Shown here piece after piece: positions 1 through 18,558 of a stretch of DNA of 64,000 nucleotides; the stretch's first letter is position 1; each line of letters starts with the position of its first letter. Position numbers and translations under genes: made by a program. Below the pieces are notes generated by a model, which had not been told where the DNA came from, made no database searches, and saw only the letters and a list, made by a program, of their open reading frames with translations. The stretch covers positions 7,334,081-7,398,080 of the forward strand of contig OZ025881.1 of the NCBI GenBank assembly GCA_964019415.1, read 5' to 3'. Origin of the DNA: Ianthella basta. Taxonomy: Eukaryota > Porifera > Demospongiae > Verongiida > Ianthellidae.

Positions 1-140
1 ACAACAGTTGTTAACAGAGACCATCACTAAGGCAGCAAGCCATTCACAAAATGGATGGCTATTCATTACAATCTAACTGCAGACACTCACTGCAGATACA
101 AGATTGCCACAACAAGACACACCCATTATCTCATGTGTAC

Positions 141-264
<124 letters not shown>

Positions 265-414
265 CACCCCACCACATCAAGGTACCCACTTAAGGCCCAA
301 CACCACTTCATCCTTTACTGTGTATCCAAAGCGCAATGTCCAGTGTCTGAGCCAACTGGTGTCAGTGACTTAATAGTATCAACTTGTACACCACTTTACC
401 CCCCACACACTCAC

Positions 415-1514
415 CAGCTGGGGCCCAAGCTGCTGTGTGATACTTTCGCTGGCATAGACAACAGTGCCCTTCATGTCCACCACCATCACAAAGCCTTGGA
501 ACAGCTCCTTAGAGAAGCCAAGTAATCTGACATCTGTGCGGGGGCACACAAGGATTGTAAAGCACTCAGGTTACAAAAGCAGCTGGAATTCCTGTGCTCT
601 ATGGACTAGCCCCACCAGCCCCTCCAGCACGTAGCCATGTGCACAAATTGTAACTTTGTCACTTGGTCTAATGTAGGAAGCTAGTGATATCACGTTCCTT
701 TGTGACACTACTGACAGGATACAGTGGTTTTAGGGCTATTTGTCTGAGTGACCAAAGGGCTCTTGCTCAATGACGTTAATTAAGTTTTGGAACGGTAGAT
801 TCATTCGTGCTTCAATCTGCACCGAATCACGTGCGGTCTACCTTTGCAATATTCTGTGCACGTGATTGAGTGAAATCGCCTAAGCCACTTATGGCTAGCC
901 CCCCTAACTCCACTGTAATGTCTCTTCCAGCCACCTTTGAAGGTGTCCCTGAAGAGCCGCCTCAGCTTGATGTACTGCACGGCCAAACGCAGGAGGATGG
1001 ACTGGTTGGCACGCTCAAGCTGGTCCTTCCCCAGCGGGAGGTGATTGGCAATGTCGTAAATGGTCTGTGCCTCCTTGTGGCGCCGGACAGAAGTCGTGTC
1101 TGTGGCTATGGGGTGATGTCTGTAGGACACACACACACAGAGAGAGAGAGAGAGAGGGAGAGAGAAGACAGAAAAGTAGACAGTGAACAGATGTTTGGGG
1201 GACATGTCCAAACACCAAGACCACACAAATGCGCATACACACAACCAGTAAAACAGTAAACAATGCACGCTCCGGTGGCTACTGCGCTACCGTCGCACTA
1301 CGCGCCGACTTTCGGCCGCTGCAGGGTATATATATAACAACCTGGCTACAGGGACACCGTCCACGGTCTATGAATGGCGTCCCTGGTCGGCTTTAGACAC
1401 GTAAACAAGTAAGTCTTGCCGGCCGCGAACAATCGAGAGCGACACACCAGGCTAAACACAGGCAAGCGGAGGCAGAAAATATAATTTACCGACAACTTAC
1501 CGCTTCCCGAGCAT
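415..1514 (-). CDS. bHLH-PAS transcription factor (HIF/SIM/NPAS-like), first three exons
   Basis: Probable class I bHLH-PAS regulator that would dimerise with an ARNT-type partner in the nucleus. I read three exons in phase: 1514-1501 (starts MLGK), 1121-935 (bHLH) and 533-415 (start of PAS-A). The bHLH exon carries SVRRHKEAQTIYDIANHLPL and then a second helix with RLAVQYIKLRRLF, matching the HIF/SIM pattern RSRRSKE..FYELA..LPLP...RLTISYLRVRKL. The PAS exon has GFVMVVDMKGTVVYASE, very like HIF GFVMVLTDDGDMIYIS. Junctions are GT-AG and the phases (2, then 1) fit. The basic region is odd: where relatives have a run of Arg/Lys and AARSRR it has ATDTTSVRR, so DNA contact may be altered. The gene continues beyond the left edge. 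Which class I subfamily it belongs to is not decidable from this part. Confidence 0.7.
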
Positions 1515-2199
1515 TCTGCTTCGAAAGGTTGTTTCTCTCTCTCTCTACGAAGGTCGAACTGAGCAGACCACACCTTTCAAGTACTTTGTGTGGCAGTGTT
1601 AGAGCGATGTCGCAATCGTCGCCCCTGGTCACGATATGCAGAGGTGTGGCATGTAGGTTAGGTCGGCATACGCCCAGTACCACAGCGAGGCATGCGACTG
1701 CTTCCGCTTTGGAGAATCGCGTGGCGGGAACTGTCCGTATCAACCCCGTCTTTGCTATTGTGTTCTAGTCCAGACCCATCCGTGCATAAATCATGCCCCG
1801 AATCAGTGCATCTGCTGTGCTATGCGGCGTGGTCACGGCCGGCGCACTGATGACAAGCAGCCTTGCATGTGATCATGGGATGCCAGGATTTGCCGATTTA
1901 GAAAAATTGTCTTTGTACCTGCATGAACATGAATGAAACTGTACGTTGCGGCTGCAAGCCACTCACAAAGCTGCTGCTACCTCTCTCGTGGCTGCATGCT
2001 CAGTGTGACATATGCACAATCAATTGGAAGTCTCAATGAGTGCTGCATTGTACTTGAACAGAAGGAAACAACTTTAATTTGACTTGCATATTTAGAGGTA
2101 GAGGTCGGCTGGAGGTGAAGTGCAATCGAGACCAAACCGCTCAAACAATTTGGGCGAGGGGTAAAGGATATTAGGGATTTCCCCTTGCGCTGTGTACTA

Positions 2200-3922
2200 A
2201 TGGCGACTGTTCGGAGCAAGCTGTTTTATCTGCGCGGCGACTGGTCTGAAAGTGAAAAGAAGAGACTCAACAAACAATTCCAAGACTACTCTTTCATTTG
2301 CGCTGTGAGTCAGCAATTTACCTGGTTTCTCTTCACTTACAAGCACGATAAGGTCACTCTCTGTTTGTACTTGGTCAGGTGGAACTGGTTGCCATGAGCA
2401 ACAAGGAGAGTTCTCTGAGGTCTCTCAGCTTGCTGCAGGCACCAGTGTACTACGCTGCAGATCATCTTGGAGTGGATGCGTTCATTCAACCAGAGGTGGT
2501 GCAACGACTGGTGCGTGGTGGGTCCATGGTTGCTCTGTCCCAGGGCACCTTCATTGACAGGGACAATGTTGTTGCCGTGTTGCCCAGTGGTGAGTGTTGC
2601 AGCAGTACTGCATGTTTGACCTCCCCCACCTGTCCCCCTGGTGGGATGGCCACATAATGTGTTAGGGTGGAATTTATCCCTGCCCTTTGTTTGTATTCAT
2701 CAGCACAGGCTTATGTCATGGGAAACACATGAATATGACAAGTTAAAACTTTAGGAAGCTAACTATTAAAATTTACTCTTTCTCCCCTGCACCCTAGGGA
2801 CCCTCATCCTCTCCCTTCAGAAGGAATCCTATGAGCAGTTTGGCATCGTAGGCAAGCCTTCTGCCTTCCAGCGAGGCCATCGCTACGGTGCGTGTGCAGC
2901 GCTGCACTGCATGCACACTGCTATGCTAACAGTTATCTACCCACCTGTAGTTTATATAGGACATTGCAATGAGCATTCAAGGCACAGTGAATGGTATTGT
3001 TGTAGAAGCTCTTTGCCTTATTGCGAATGCAAGCAAGTGTTGATTTGATAACAAACAACAAGGCAATCACTAGTAGCAGAATGTTGGACCACAAAGGCCT
3101 TTGTAAGCTGCACACAACAATGTGATGTAAAGGAGAGAGATTAGCTCGCTATAACCAACAGATGGCTTCAAGTCTGTTTGGGCCAGTAACCGGTAATTGC
3201 ATGCTTTAGTGCTGTGTTAGTGCTATTTGAGGCATGGGAGGCTGGTTGTTTTAGAGAGGTGGCTGCGCTCAGTCACCTTCAAGGCAGGTCTCGCTGTTTA
3301 ACTCAAGTATATATGTTGTTTGAGGCGAGCCTCATTTACAAGGCATTTGTGTAGAATTGTGATCTTGCACATACCAATCCTACACTGTGCATGTCCAGTG
3401 TCTTTAGCAGCTGTGGCAGTCTGTTCACGGTATGCTAACAGGTCATCTAATCAACAGTAAAGACCACCTTCTGTCAGGTGACTACACAAACACATGTAGT
3501 ACACTGAAAAGGCACTCTGCCAAATATGGCATTGGTTCATATATGAATGGATGTGCCAATCTGTGACATCACTCTTGTCTTCCTCTCTGACCACATAAGT
3601 CCATCACGCCTTGTTACTTCCCACACACATCCTCTCCCACTTCCAGTTGTGGAGATTGACCTCCTGGCAGAGCACTTCAGACCTGGCAAACCCAACTACG
3701 AGCGATTAAAGGTCGCCTTGACCAAGAACCTGCCCCTAAAGATGGACTTTCTCCTGGCAGTTGGTGAGGCAGCAGCTCCTACCTCCAATGTCTGCTCATG
3801 TTGAGAAAGCTGTAGTATTCTACACTGCAGATCCTTACAGTAGAGCAGAGTCGTCTGTTGAGAGCCTCCTGAATGCATCCAGACATGTTTGTGTGGAGGC
3901 CCTGCATAAGCACAGCACCAAG
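2200..3922 (+). CDS. RPP40: RNase P/MRP protein subunit p40, 3'-truncated by assembly gap
   Basis: Subunit of the nuclear ribonucleoprotein RNase P (tRNA 5' maturation) and RNase MRP. Exons read: 2200 to about 2302 (MATVRSKLF start), about 2379-2590, about 2799-2888, about 3646-3763 and probably 3831-3922, joined by GT-AG introns in phase. Matches to human RPP40 include GTFIDRDNVVAVLPSG (human NTHIDEDNTVALLPNG), LILSLQKESYEQFGIVGKPS (human LILSLDKDTYEETGLQGHPS), VEIDLLAEH and LPLKMDFLLAV (human KPLKFDFLLAW). The C-terminal half, including the LFDWLGA-type region, is absent: the reading enters a run of N at 4102 and then minisatellites, and nothing resembling the rest appears before the next gene. 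The missing exons are probably in the gap. Confidence 0.85.
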
Positions 3923-4101
3923 GTATTATGCAATAGTCTCTATTTCTTACACAATACCTTCCCTATATTGCGTAATGACATGTTGGTATTGTTGTGTTGC
4001 CTAGACATGGTGTCTGTAATCTGCTGCACACAGACCTCTGTAATGAGAGACATGTGACAAAGATGAAATGGCACGTCTCCTTATTTCTTCCCCCTCTGTT
4101 C

Positions 4102-4301
4102 NNNNNNNNNNNNNNNNNNNNNNNNNNNNNNNNNNNNNNNNNNNNNNNNNNNNNNNNNNNNNNNNNNNNNNNNNNNNNNNNNNNNNNNNNNNNNNNNNNN
4201 NNNNNNNNNNNNNNNNNNNNNNNNNNNNNNNNNNNNNNNNNNNNNNNNNNNNNNNNNNNNNNNNNNNNNNNNNNNNNNNNNNNNNNNNNNNNNNNNNNNN
4301 N
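4102..4301. other. assembly gap (200 N)
   Basis: Exactly 200 N, the usual placeholder for a gap of unknown size. It sits between RPP40 exons and a 10-bp satellite array, so the array probably stopped the assembly and its true length is unknown. Confidence 0.98.
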
Positions 4302-4932
4302 ATGAGGCAAGATGAAGGAAGACGAGACAAGATGAGGCAAGATTAGGCAAGATGAGACAAGCCGAGACAAGATGAGGCAAGATCAGACCAGATGAAGTAA
4401 GACAAGACAAGAGGAGGCAAGATGAGACAAGACGAGGCAAGATGAGATAAGACGAGACAAGATGAGGCAAGATGAGGAAGACGAGACAAGATGAGGCAAG
4501 ATGAGACAAGATGAGGCAAGATAACACAAGATGAGGCAAGATGAGACAAGACGAGACAAGATGAGGCAAGATGAGGCAAGACGAGACTAGATGAAGAAGG
4601 ATGAGGCAAGATGAGGCAAGATGAGACAAGACGAGACAAGATGAAGCATGACAAGACAAGATGAGGCAAGATGAGACAAGATGAAGCAAGATGAGACAAG
4701 ATGGGGCAAGTTGAGACAAGATGAGACAAGATGGGGCAAGATGCGACAAGGCGAGACCAGATGAGGAAAGATGAGGCAAGATGAGGCAAGATGAGACAAC
4801 ACGAGACAAGATGAGGCAAGACGAGACAAGATGAGGCAAGATGAGGCAAAATGAAGCAAGATGAGACAAGATGAGGCAAGATGAGATAATATGAGACAAG
4901 ATGAGGCAAGATGAGACAAGATGAGGCAAGAT
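4302..4932. repeat. 10-bp minisatellite, left block
   Basis: Tandem 10-mers alternating GATGAGGCAA, GATGAGACAA and GACGAGACAA, about 63 copies, purine-rich on the plus strand. The same family resumes at 6763 after an unrelated 21-bp array. Long minus-strand reading frames rich in HLASSCLIL are artefacts of the repeat. Confidence 0.97.
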
Positions 4933-4944
4933 ACTGTGCCCCGT

Positions 4945-6760
4945 ACATGATGCACTGGATACCCTACAGGATGCACTGGATCCCCTGCAGGATGTACTGG
5001 ATCCTCTACAGGATGCACTGGACTCCCTATTGGACACACTGGACCCCCTATAGGTTGCACTGGACCCCCTAGACAATGCACTGGACCTCCTACATGATGC
5101 ACTAGACCTCCTACAGGATGTACTGGACCTCCTATAGGGCTCACTGGATCCTACACAGGTTGCACTGTACCCCCTACATGATGCACTGGATCCCCTACTG
5201 GATGCACTAGACCCCCTACAGGATACACTGGACCCCCTATAGGATGCACTGGATCCCCTATGGGTTGCACTGGACCCCTTATGGGATGCACTGGACCCCC
5301 AATAGGTTGCAATGCACCCCCCTACATGATGCACTGGATCCCCTACAGGATGCATTGGATCCCCTGCATCATGCACTGGACCCCCTAAAGGATGCACTGG
5401 AACCCCTACAGTATGCACTGGACCCCCTACACGATGCGCTGGAACTCCTACATCATGCACTTGACCCCCTACAGGATTTACTGGACCACCTATAGGGTGC
5501 ACTGGACCCCCTATGGGGTGCACTGGACCCCCTATGGGTTGCACTGGACCCCTTATGGGATGCACTGGATCCCCCACAGGTTGCACTGGACCCCTTATGG
5601 GATGCCCTGGACCCCCTATAGGTTGCACTGGACCCCATACATGATGTACTGGATCGCCTACAGGATGCACTGGATCCCTTATGGGATGCACTGGAGCCCC
5701 TACATGATGTACAAAATCCCCTACAGGATGCACTGGATCGCCTAATAGATGCACTGGGTCCCCTACAGGATGCACTGGACCCCCTAGAAGATGTACTGGA
5801 CCTCCTACATGATGCACTGGACCACCTACAGGATGCACTGGACCCCTATAGGACACACTCGACCCACTATAGGTTGCACTGGACCCCCTACACGATGCAC
5901 TGGACCTCCTACTGGATGCACTGGACCCCCTATAGGGCACACTGGACCCCCTATGGGCTGCACTGGACCCCTTATGGGATGCACTAGATCCCCTATAGGT
6001 TGCACTGGATCCCCTACATGATTCACTGGATCCCCTACAGGTTGCATTGGATCCCCTACATGATTCACTGGATCCCCTACAGGATGCACTGGACCCACTA
6101 CAAGATGTACTTGACCCCTTACAAGATGCACTGGACCCCCTACAGGATGGACTGGACCCCCTACGAGATGCATTTGACCCCCTATAAGACGCACTAGGCC
6201 CCCTATAGGTTGCACTGGACCCCTGGGATTCACTGGAACCCCTACAAGATGCACTGGACCCACTACAGGATGCACTGGACCCCGGTAACATGCACTGGAC
6301 CCCCTATAGGACGCACTGGACCACCTATAGGTTACACTGGACCCCTTATCGGATGCACTGGACCCCCTACAGGATGCACTGGACCCACTACAGGATGCAC
6401 TGGACCCTGGCAACATGCACTGGACCCCCTATAGGACGCACTGGACCACCTATGGGTTACACTGGACCCCTTATCGTATGCACTGGACCCCCTACAGGAT
6501 GCACTGTACCCCCTACAGGATGCACTGGACCCACTACAGGATGCACTGGACCCCCTACAGGATGCACTGGACCCCTTACAGATTGCACTGGACCCCCTAC
6601 AGGATGCTCTGGACCCCCTACAGAATGCACTGGACCCCCTACAGGATGCACTGGACCCCCTACAGGATGCACTTGGCCCCCTACAGGATGCACTGGACCC
6701 CCTACAACATGCACTGGACTCCCTATAGAACGCACTGGACCCCTTATGGGAAGCACTGAT
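4945..6760. repeat. 21-bp minisatellite A
   Basis: About 86 copies of a 21-bp unit with core GCACTGGACCCCCTA followed by CAGGAT, TAGGTT or TGGGTT. Because 21 is divisible by three, all frames stay open and give false ORFs (MHWTPYR on plus, HPVGGPV and SCRGSSA on minus). It is inserted cleanly between two blocks of the 10-bp array. Confidence 0.97.
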
Positions 6761-6762
6761 GG

Positions 6763-8372
6763 CAAGATGAGGCATGATGAGACAAGATGAAGCAAGACGA
6801 GACAATATGAGGAGAGATGAGGCAAGATGAAGCAAGATGAGGCAAGATGAGACAAGATGAGGCAAGATGAGACAAGATGAAGTGAGACGAGACAAGATGT
6901 GGCAAGATGAGGCAAGATGAGGCAAGATCTGGACAGATTTGGTGAGATGAGGCAAGATCAGGGAAGATGAGACAATATCAAGCAAGATGGAACAAGATGA
7001 GGCAAGATGAGGCAAGATGAGGCAAGATGAGGTAAGATGAGACAAGATGAGGCAAGATGAGAAAAGATAAGGAAAAATTTTGCAAGATGAGACAAGATTT
7101 GACAAGATGAAACAAGATGATGCATGATGAGGCTAGATGAGACAAGACGAGACAAGATGTGGCAAGATGAGACAAGATGAAGCAAGACAAGACGAGATGA
7201 GGCAATATGAGGCAAGATGAGGTAAGATGAAGCCAGATGAGGGAAGCTGAGGCAAGATGAGGCAAGATGAGGCAAGATGTGGCAAGATGAGACAAGATGA
7301 GGCAAGACGAGACAAGACGAGGCAAGATGAGGCCAGATGAGATAAGATGAAGCATTACGAGACAATATGAGGCAAGATTAAGCAAGATGAGATAAGATTA
7401 AGCAAGATGAGATAAGATGAAGCAAGACGAGACAAGATGAGGCAAGATGAGACAAGATATGACAAAATGAGGCAAGATGAGGCAAGATGAAGCAAGATGA
7501 GGAAAGATGAGACAAGATGAGGCAAGATGAGACGAGATGAAGTAAGACGAGACAAGATGAGGCAAGATAAGGTAAGATGAGACAACATGAGGAAAGATGA
7601 GGAAAGATTTGGCAAGATTAGGCAAGAATATAACATATTTGGCAAGATGAGACAAGATTTGGCAAGATGAGACAAGATGTAGCAAGACGAGACAGGATGA
7701 GGCCAGATGAGACAAGACAAGACAAAATGAGGCAAGATGAGACCAGATGAAGCAAGACAAGACAAGATGAGGCACTATGAGACAAGACGAGGCAAGATGA
7801 GACAACACGGGACAAGATGAGGCAAGATGAGGCAAGATCAGACAAGATGACTCAAGATGAGACAAGATGAGACAAGATTTGGCAAGATGATACAAGATTT
7901 GGCAAGATGAGACAAGATGTAGCAAGACGAAACAAGATGAGGCAAGATGAGACAAGATGAGACAAGATGAGGCAAGATGAGACCAGATGAAGTAAGACAA
8001 GACAAGATAAGGCAAGATGAGACAAGATGAGGCAAGATGAGATAAGACGAGACAAGATGAGGCAAGATGAGGAAGACGAGACAATATGAGGCAAGATGAG
8101 ACAAGACGTGACAAGATGAGGCAAGATGAGGCAAGACGAGACAAGATGAGGCAAGATGAGGCAATATGAGGCAAGATGAGACAAGACGAGACAAGATGAG
8201 GCCAGAAAGGTGAGGAAAGATGAGGCAAGATGAAGCAAGATGAGACAAGATGAGGCAAGATGAGAAAATATGAGACAAGATGAGGCAAGATGAGGCAAGA
8301 TGAGGCAAGATGAGGTAAGATGAGACAAGATGAAGCAAGAATAGACAAGATGAGACAAGATGAGGCAAGATG
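6763..8372. repeat. 10-bp minisatellite, right block
   Basis: About 160 copies of the same GATGAGGCAA/GATGAGACAA family as the left block, with interspersed variants such as GATTTGGCAA. It ends in AT-rich sequence (TATATTTATATTTATAATATA) near 8373-8400. Confidence 0.97.
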
Positions 8373-8436
8373 ATATATTTATATTTATAATATATTTATA
8401 TACAGTTGCTTTACTGAACAGTTATACAACCGCAGT

Positions 8437-9479
8437 TTATGTATTATATATTATGTTGCTTGAGCAGGTAAAAAAGATATGAGAAATACTGTGGCATAGT
8501 GAATAAAAGGAATTATTGGGTTTTGGATGGCGTATTTTGTGCATGGAGCTTATGGTCTCCCTCTCCCCGTCATCTTGGGGCATGTGGCTCATGAGCAACT
8601 TGGCAATGGCTTCTAGACACTGCGCACTGTCACTCTTGTAACATTCGTGCATGGTGATAGTTGGACAATTGTGCTACTTCACACCCTCTGTACTGCCCTG
8701 CATCCACCTCCCTAATATAACCCATATGGGGAGCACTGGAGGCCTTATTGGTAGCACTGGAGGCCTTATTGGTAGCACTGGAGGCCTTATTGGTAGCACT
8801 GGAGGCCCTATTGGTAGCACTGGAGGCCTTATTGGTAGCACTGGAGGCCCTATTGGTAGCACTGGAGGCCCTATTGGTAGCATTGGAGGCCCTATGGTAG
8901 CACTGGAGGCCCTATTGGTAGCATTGGAGGCCCTATGGTAGCACTGGAGGCCCTATGGTTGCCCTAGAGGTCCTATAGGAAGCACTGGAGGCCATATGGG
9001 TAGCACTGGAGGCCCTATCAGTAGCACTGGAGGCCCTATAGATAGCACTGGATGCCCTATTGGTAGCACTGGAGGCCCTATCAGTAGCACTGGAGGCCCT
9101 ATAGGTAGCACTGGAGGTCCTATTGGTAGTACTGGAGTCCATATAAGTAGGGCTGGAGGTGCTATAGACAGATATGGAGGCCCTATTGGTAGCACTTAAA
9201 GCCCTATACGTAGCACTGGAGGATATATTGCTAGCACAGGAGGCCATATAAGTGGCACTCTAGGACCTGTAGGTAGCACTGGAGGGCCTGTCGGTATGCA
9301 CTAGAGGCCCTATACGTACCACTGGAGGCCCTACCGCACTGGAGACCCTATAGGTAGCACTGGAGGTACATGGGTCTGATGTACAAGACTACATGCAGTA
9401 CTTGGACGAGAGAATGAGCGTGTGCATATGGTAGCCGGGACAACATGCAGGCTGCTCTTACCATACTCTGCTTGGTCAT
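8437..9479 (-). CDS. weak candidate two-exon gene of unknown function
   Basis: I do not recognise this product. A minus-strand ORF at 8437-8652 has ordinary amino acid composition (CYKSDSAQCLEAIAKLLMSH, then MPQDDGERETISSMHK), unlike the surrounding repeat frames. Upstream, ATG at 9479 reads MTKQSM and stops at a good donor (GTAAGAG). An acceptor GTAG just upstream of HNCPTITMHEC would join in phase 0, with the second 21-bp array as the intron. A TATATAAA box lies about 85 bp before that ATG. Against it: no known homologue, a short product, and a poor pyrimidine tract at the acceptor. It may be a chance ORF. Confidence 0.25.
8728..9366. repeat. 21-bp minisatellite B
   Basis: About 30 copies of a 21-bp unit with core GCACTGGAGGCCCTATTGG then TA. 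It aligns with array A (GCACTGGA, two variable bases, CCCTA, then a GG-containing tail), so A and B look like one family separated by 2 kb. Copies decay toward the right end. Confidence 0.95.
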
Positions 9480-9559
9480 CTCACCGTACCACAGAAGGCA
9501 GACTCAAGCAACAAGCTGACCGTGTCAGACTCAGCCTCCCGGAACATAGGCATCGATGT

Positions 9560-9567
9560 TTATATAG
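9560..9567 (-). promoter_or_regulatory. TATA box candidate
   Basis: TATATAAA on the minus strand in CGCTATATAAACATC. It would direct minus-strand transcription starting near 9530 toward the candidate gene ending at 8437. It is unusual here, because none of the recognised gene starts in the window shows such a clear TATA box. Confidence 0.35.
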
Positions 9568-9786
9568 CGCGAGCTTTGGATGGTTACTCCTTTCACGCCT
9601 TCTGCAGTTTGTTTCTTTCATAATATTAAAGCTGTTCAGGGAACTAGTCACTCTAAAGAGATTTGGAGTCATCCCAACACAAACACCCCACCCACAGCAC
9701 ATGTTCTTGTGACACAGCCTGATTTGACTCTGCAGTTTGCCATGTTATTGTATCTATCATGATCAGTACAGTAAGCAATCTGTGTG

Positions 9787-14475
<4,689 letters not shown>

Positions 14476-14573
14476 GGCGGGAGGTCAGTGAAATGCGCGC
14501 CAAATACGACGTATGCGAAGTTATACAATGGTTTACGGATCCACGTGCTCGTGATGCAAATTGCTTTGTTATT
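14476..14573. promoter_or_regulatory. bidirectional promoter MCM4/DENND11 with E2F-like site
   Basis: 98 bp separate the two divergent ATGs. GCGCCAAA at 14497-14504 is TTTGGCGC on the MCM4 strand, a textbook E2F consensus about 22 bp before the MCM4 ATG; a second GC-rich GGCGGGA lies at the MCM4 start. No TATA box. Both genes must start transcription inside this interval or inside each other. Confidence 0.6.
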
Positions 14574-16654
<2,081 letters not shown>

Positions 16655-16763
16655 GTCACTCCGGTGTGTGTGTAGTGCATGCCACCCGTCCCATGTTCCT
16701 CAGTCAACTGCATCTTCACATTCAGAATCCAAAATGATTATGGTGAATACATCCCATATACAC

Positions 16764-16801
<38 letters not shown>

Positions 16802-16825
16802 GTTCTCTGTCAGAGGTGGCCTGCT

Positions 16826-18558
16826 TCACTGGTGGCTGTGCTGCAGTGATGTGTAGCTCGCCTCATTCACCTGTTGCTGTATGGGTGAGGGGCAACACAC
16901 AAGGGGGGTGAGTTCAGTGTGGGGGGGGGGGGGGGGGGGGGCAGAGGCGACAGCAGTGTCTACACCAACACAACTCACCATTGAAATCGGCATGTACTGG
17001 GATCCGCTTTGCACGCCCTCTTCAACAGGGGAAGCCCCTTCCACTGCACTTGCCTCGGGAGGTGTTTCTCTGGTGTTGGTGGTCAGAGACTGATAAAGGC
17101 CAGCGGATGTTCCAGGAGCAAACCGCAGGTCTTGGTACGCTGGGTTGTGTGAGAGTGCACCATCTCCATGTTGGCCTGACACCACGGCGGCTGCACCGTT
17201 GGTGGGCGAGTGCAGTGGCTCATACAAAGAGGGTGGGGTCCTTGTCTGCACATCCAGGCTCTCGTATGCTTTGTTGTCCCTGATGTCCCTGGGGGGGCGT
17301 GGCGGCACAGCACCCCCAGGCATCTGGGAGGGGGATGTGCAGTCCATTACAGCAGTAGTACAACTGCCAGAGGCCACCCACACTCATCCCTCCCCTCCCC
17401 TTCGTACCTCATTCTGTCTAGACTCTGTTATCTTCTTTGCCCAGTGGTGGATAGCCAGACGAATGGTTTCGGCTTGAGTGGTCTTGAATACAAAAATCCC
17501 GGCACCTGTGGGGGTTTTCCTGGAAAAGGCACAAACTGTTATCTCACAGCATGCAGAGCCCCACGCAGGTCACAGGGTGACTCACACACCTTCCCGTCTC
17601 GATCTTGAGAACTGAGTTTGAAGCACCATAGCCACGCAGGTGGTCGATCTGCCAGCGCACAAGGGGTTGCATCCGCCCTCGTGATTCATAGAATAGATCC
17701 AGAAGGAACATGTTCTGCTCTGGGAACACCTCCACCTTCATCTGAGCTGGGCCACTGTACGGCAGGAGGGAGGTTCTCTGGAGCTCCACTGCAAAGGGTC
17801 CTCTATCGTTCTGGGGGTCCGGGATGGCTGCAGGAGGCGGCAGTGCACATTCACAGCATTACACAAACAAGACTGCAAGCGGCAATACACCTCGGCCTCC
17901 CCTCCCCTTTTCTCGCCCCCTCAAAACCCCTCCCCCTCCCTCACAGTCATAGATCATGCTCTCCAGCACCCGTGTGTCCCCCTTGAGAACAATTCCCGGT
18001 TGTAGCTCCTTGATCTTGCCCATCCAGGACACCATTTGCTGTTCTGAGGTGAAGCCACACTCGTACCACTTTGAAGGCATGGGTGTGATCCTCACTGTGC
18101 ACTTCTTCCGCTGAATGTCAAACTCAGTGCCCCTCACCACAGTGCACATGATCTTGGGCTCCGAGTCACTCGGGTTCTTGTAGAAGTGGATGTGACAATC
18201 CCTTCCATCAGCACTAGGCCCATACAGCTTAGCCAGGTACTTGGGGGTGGGGCCAATACTGGTGCCCCGCTGCACAGCAAGACGTGTACGGTTCACTCAG
18301 TGAGCCACGCGTACGGATCAAAAGACCCCACACACTACGTATATACACACACACACAGTACTGTGTACATACCAAACCCAACTACGCAATAGCTATCGTC
18401 GGACATAGGTAGAACAAAGTGTCCGAGTACCACTACCGTCGGACAAGTAGAGGAGACCACGTGGTTAGGCCATGTCCTGGATTTGCATCGAAACACACTC
18501 TCACCAGTTCAGAGGACTTGAGAGCGATTGTTTCCTTCAGAACACTACGGGCCGCCAT
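16826..18558 (-). CDS. DOK/FRS-type docking adaptor with one IRS-type PTB domain
   Basis: Membrane-proximal adaptor expected to bind receptor tyrosine kinases through a PTB domain and recruit SH2 proteins through phosphotyrosines. Start ATG 18558 (MAARSVLKETIALKSSEL) splices in phase 0 to 18273 onward (RGTSIGPTPKYLAKLYG). An N-terminal PH-like region (about residues 20-120: IHFYKN, KIMCTVVRGTEFDI, SEQQMVSWMGKI) precedes the PTB: MKVEVFPEQNMFLLDLF, WQIDHLRGYGASNSVLKIET, then GAGIFVFKTTQAETIRLAIH. A phase-2 intron splits the PTB between IETGR and KTPTGAG. The tail has tyrosine motifs YESL, YEPL, YQDL, YQSL, YMPI and a final YTSL in the last exon (QQVNEASYTSL, stop 16826-16828). PH plus PTB suggests DOK; the YxxL-rich tail is less specific. 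Its ATG lies only 77 bp after the NDC1 stop. Confidence 0.8.
16916..16942. repeat. poly(G) tract in the last DOK-like intron
   Basis: A run of about 24 G on the plus strand (poly-C on the gene's sense strand) inside the final intron. The reading frame stays open through it, giving a false proline stretch if the intron is not removed. Confidence 0.9.

Noticed and set aside
4081-8368. Long minus-strand ORFs (up to 736 codons) rich in HLASSCLIL, HPVGGPV and SCRGSS
   Set aside because: They are translations of 10-bp and 21-bp tandem units, one even crosses the N gap, and every frame is open. No start context, no introns, no conserved domain.
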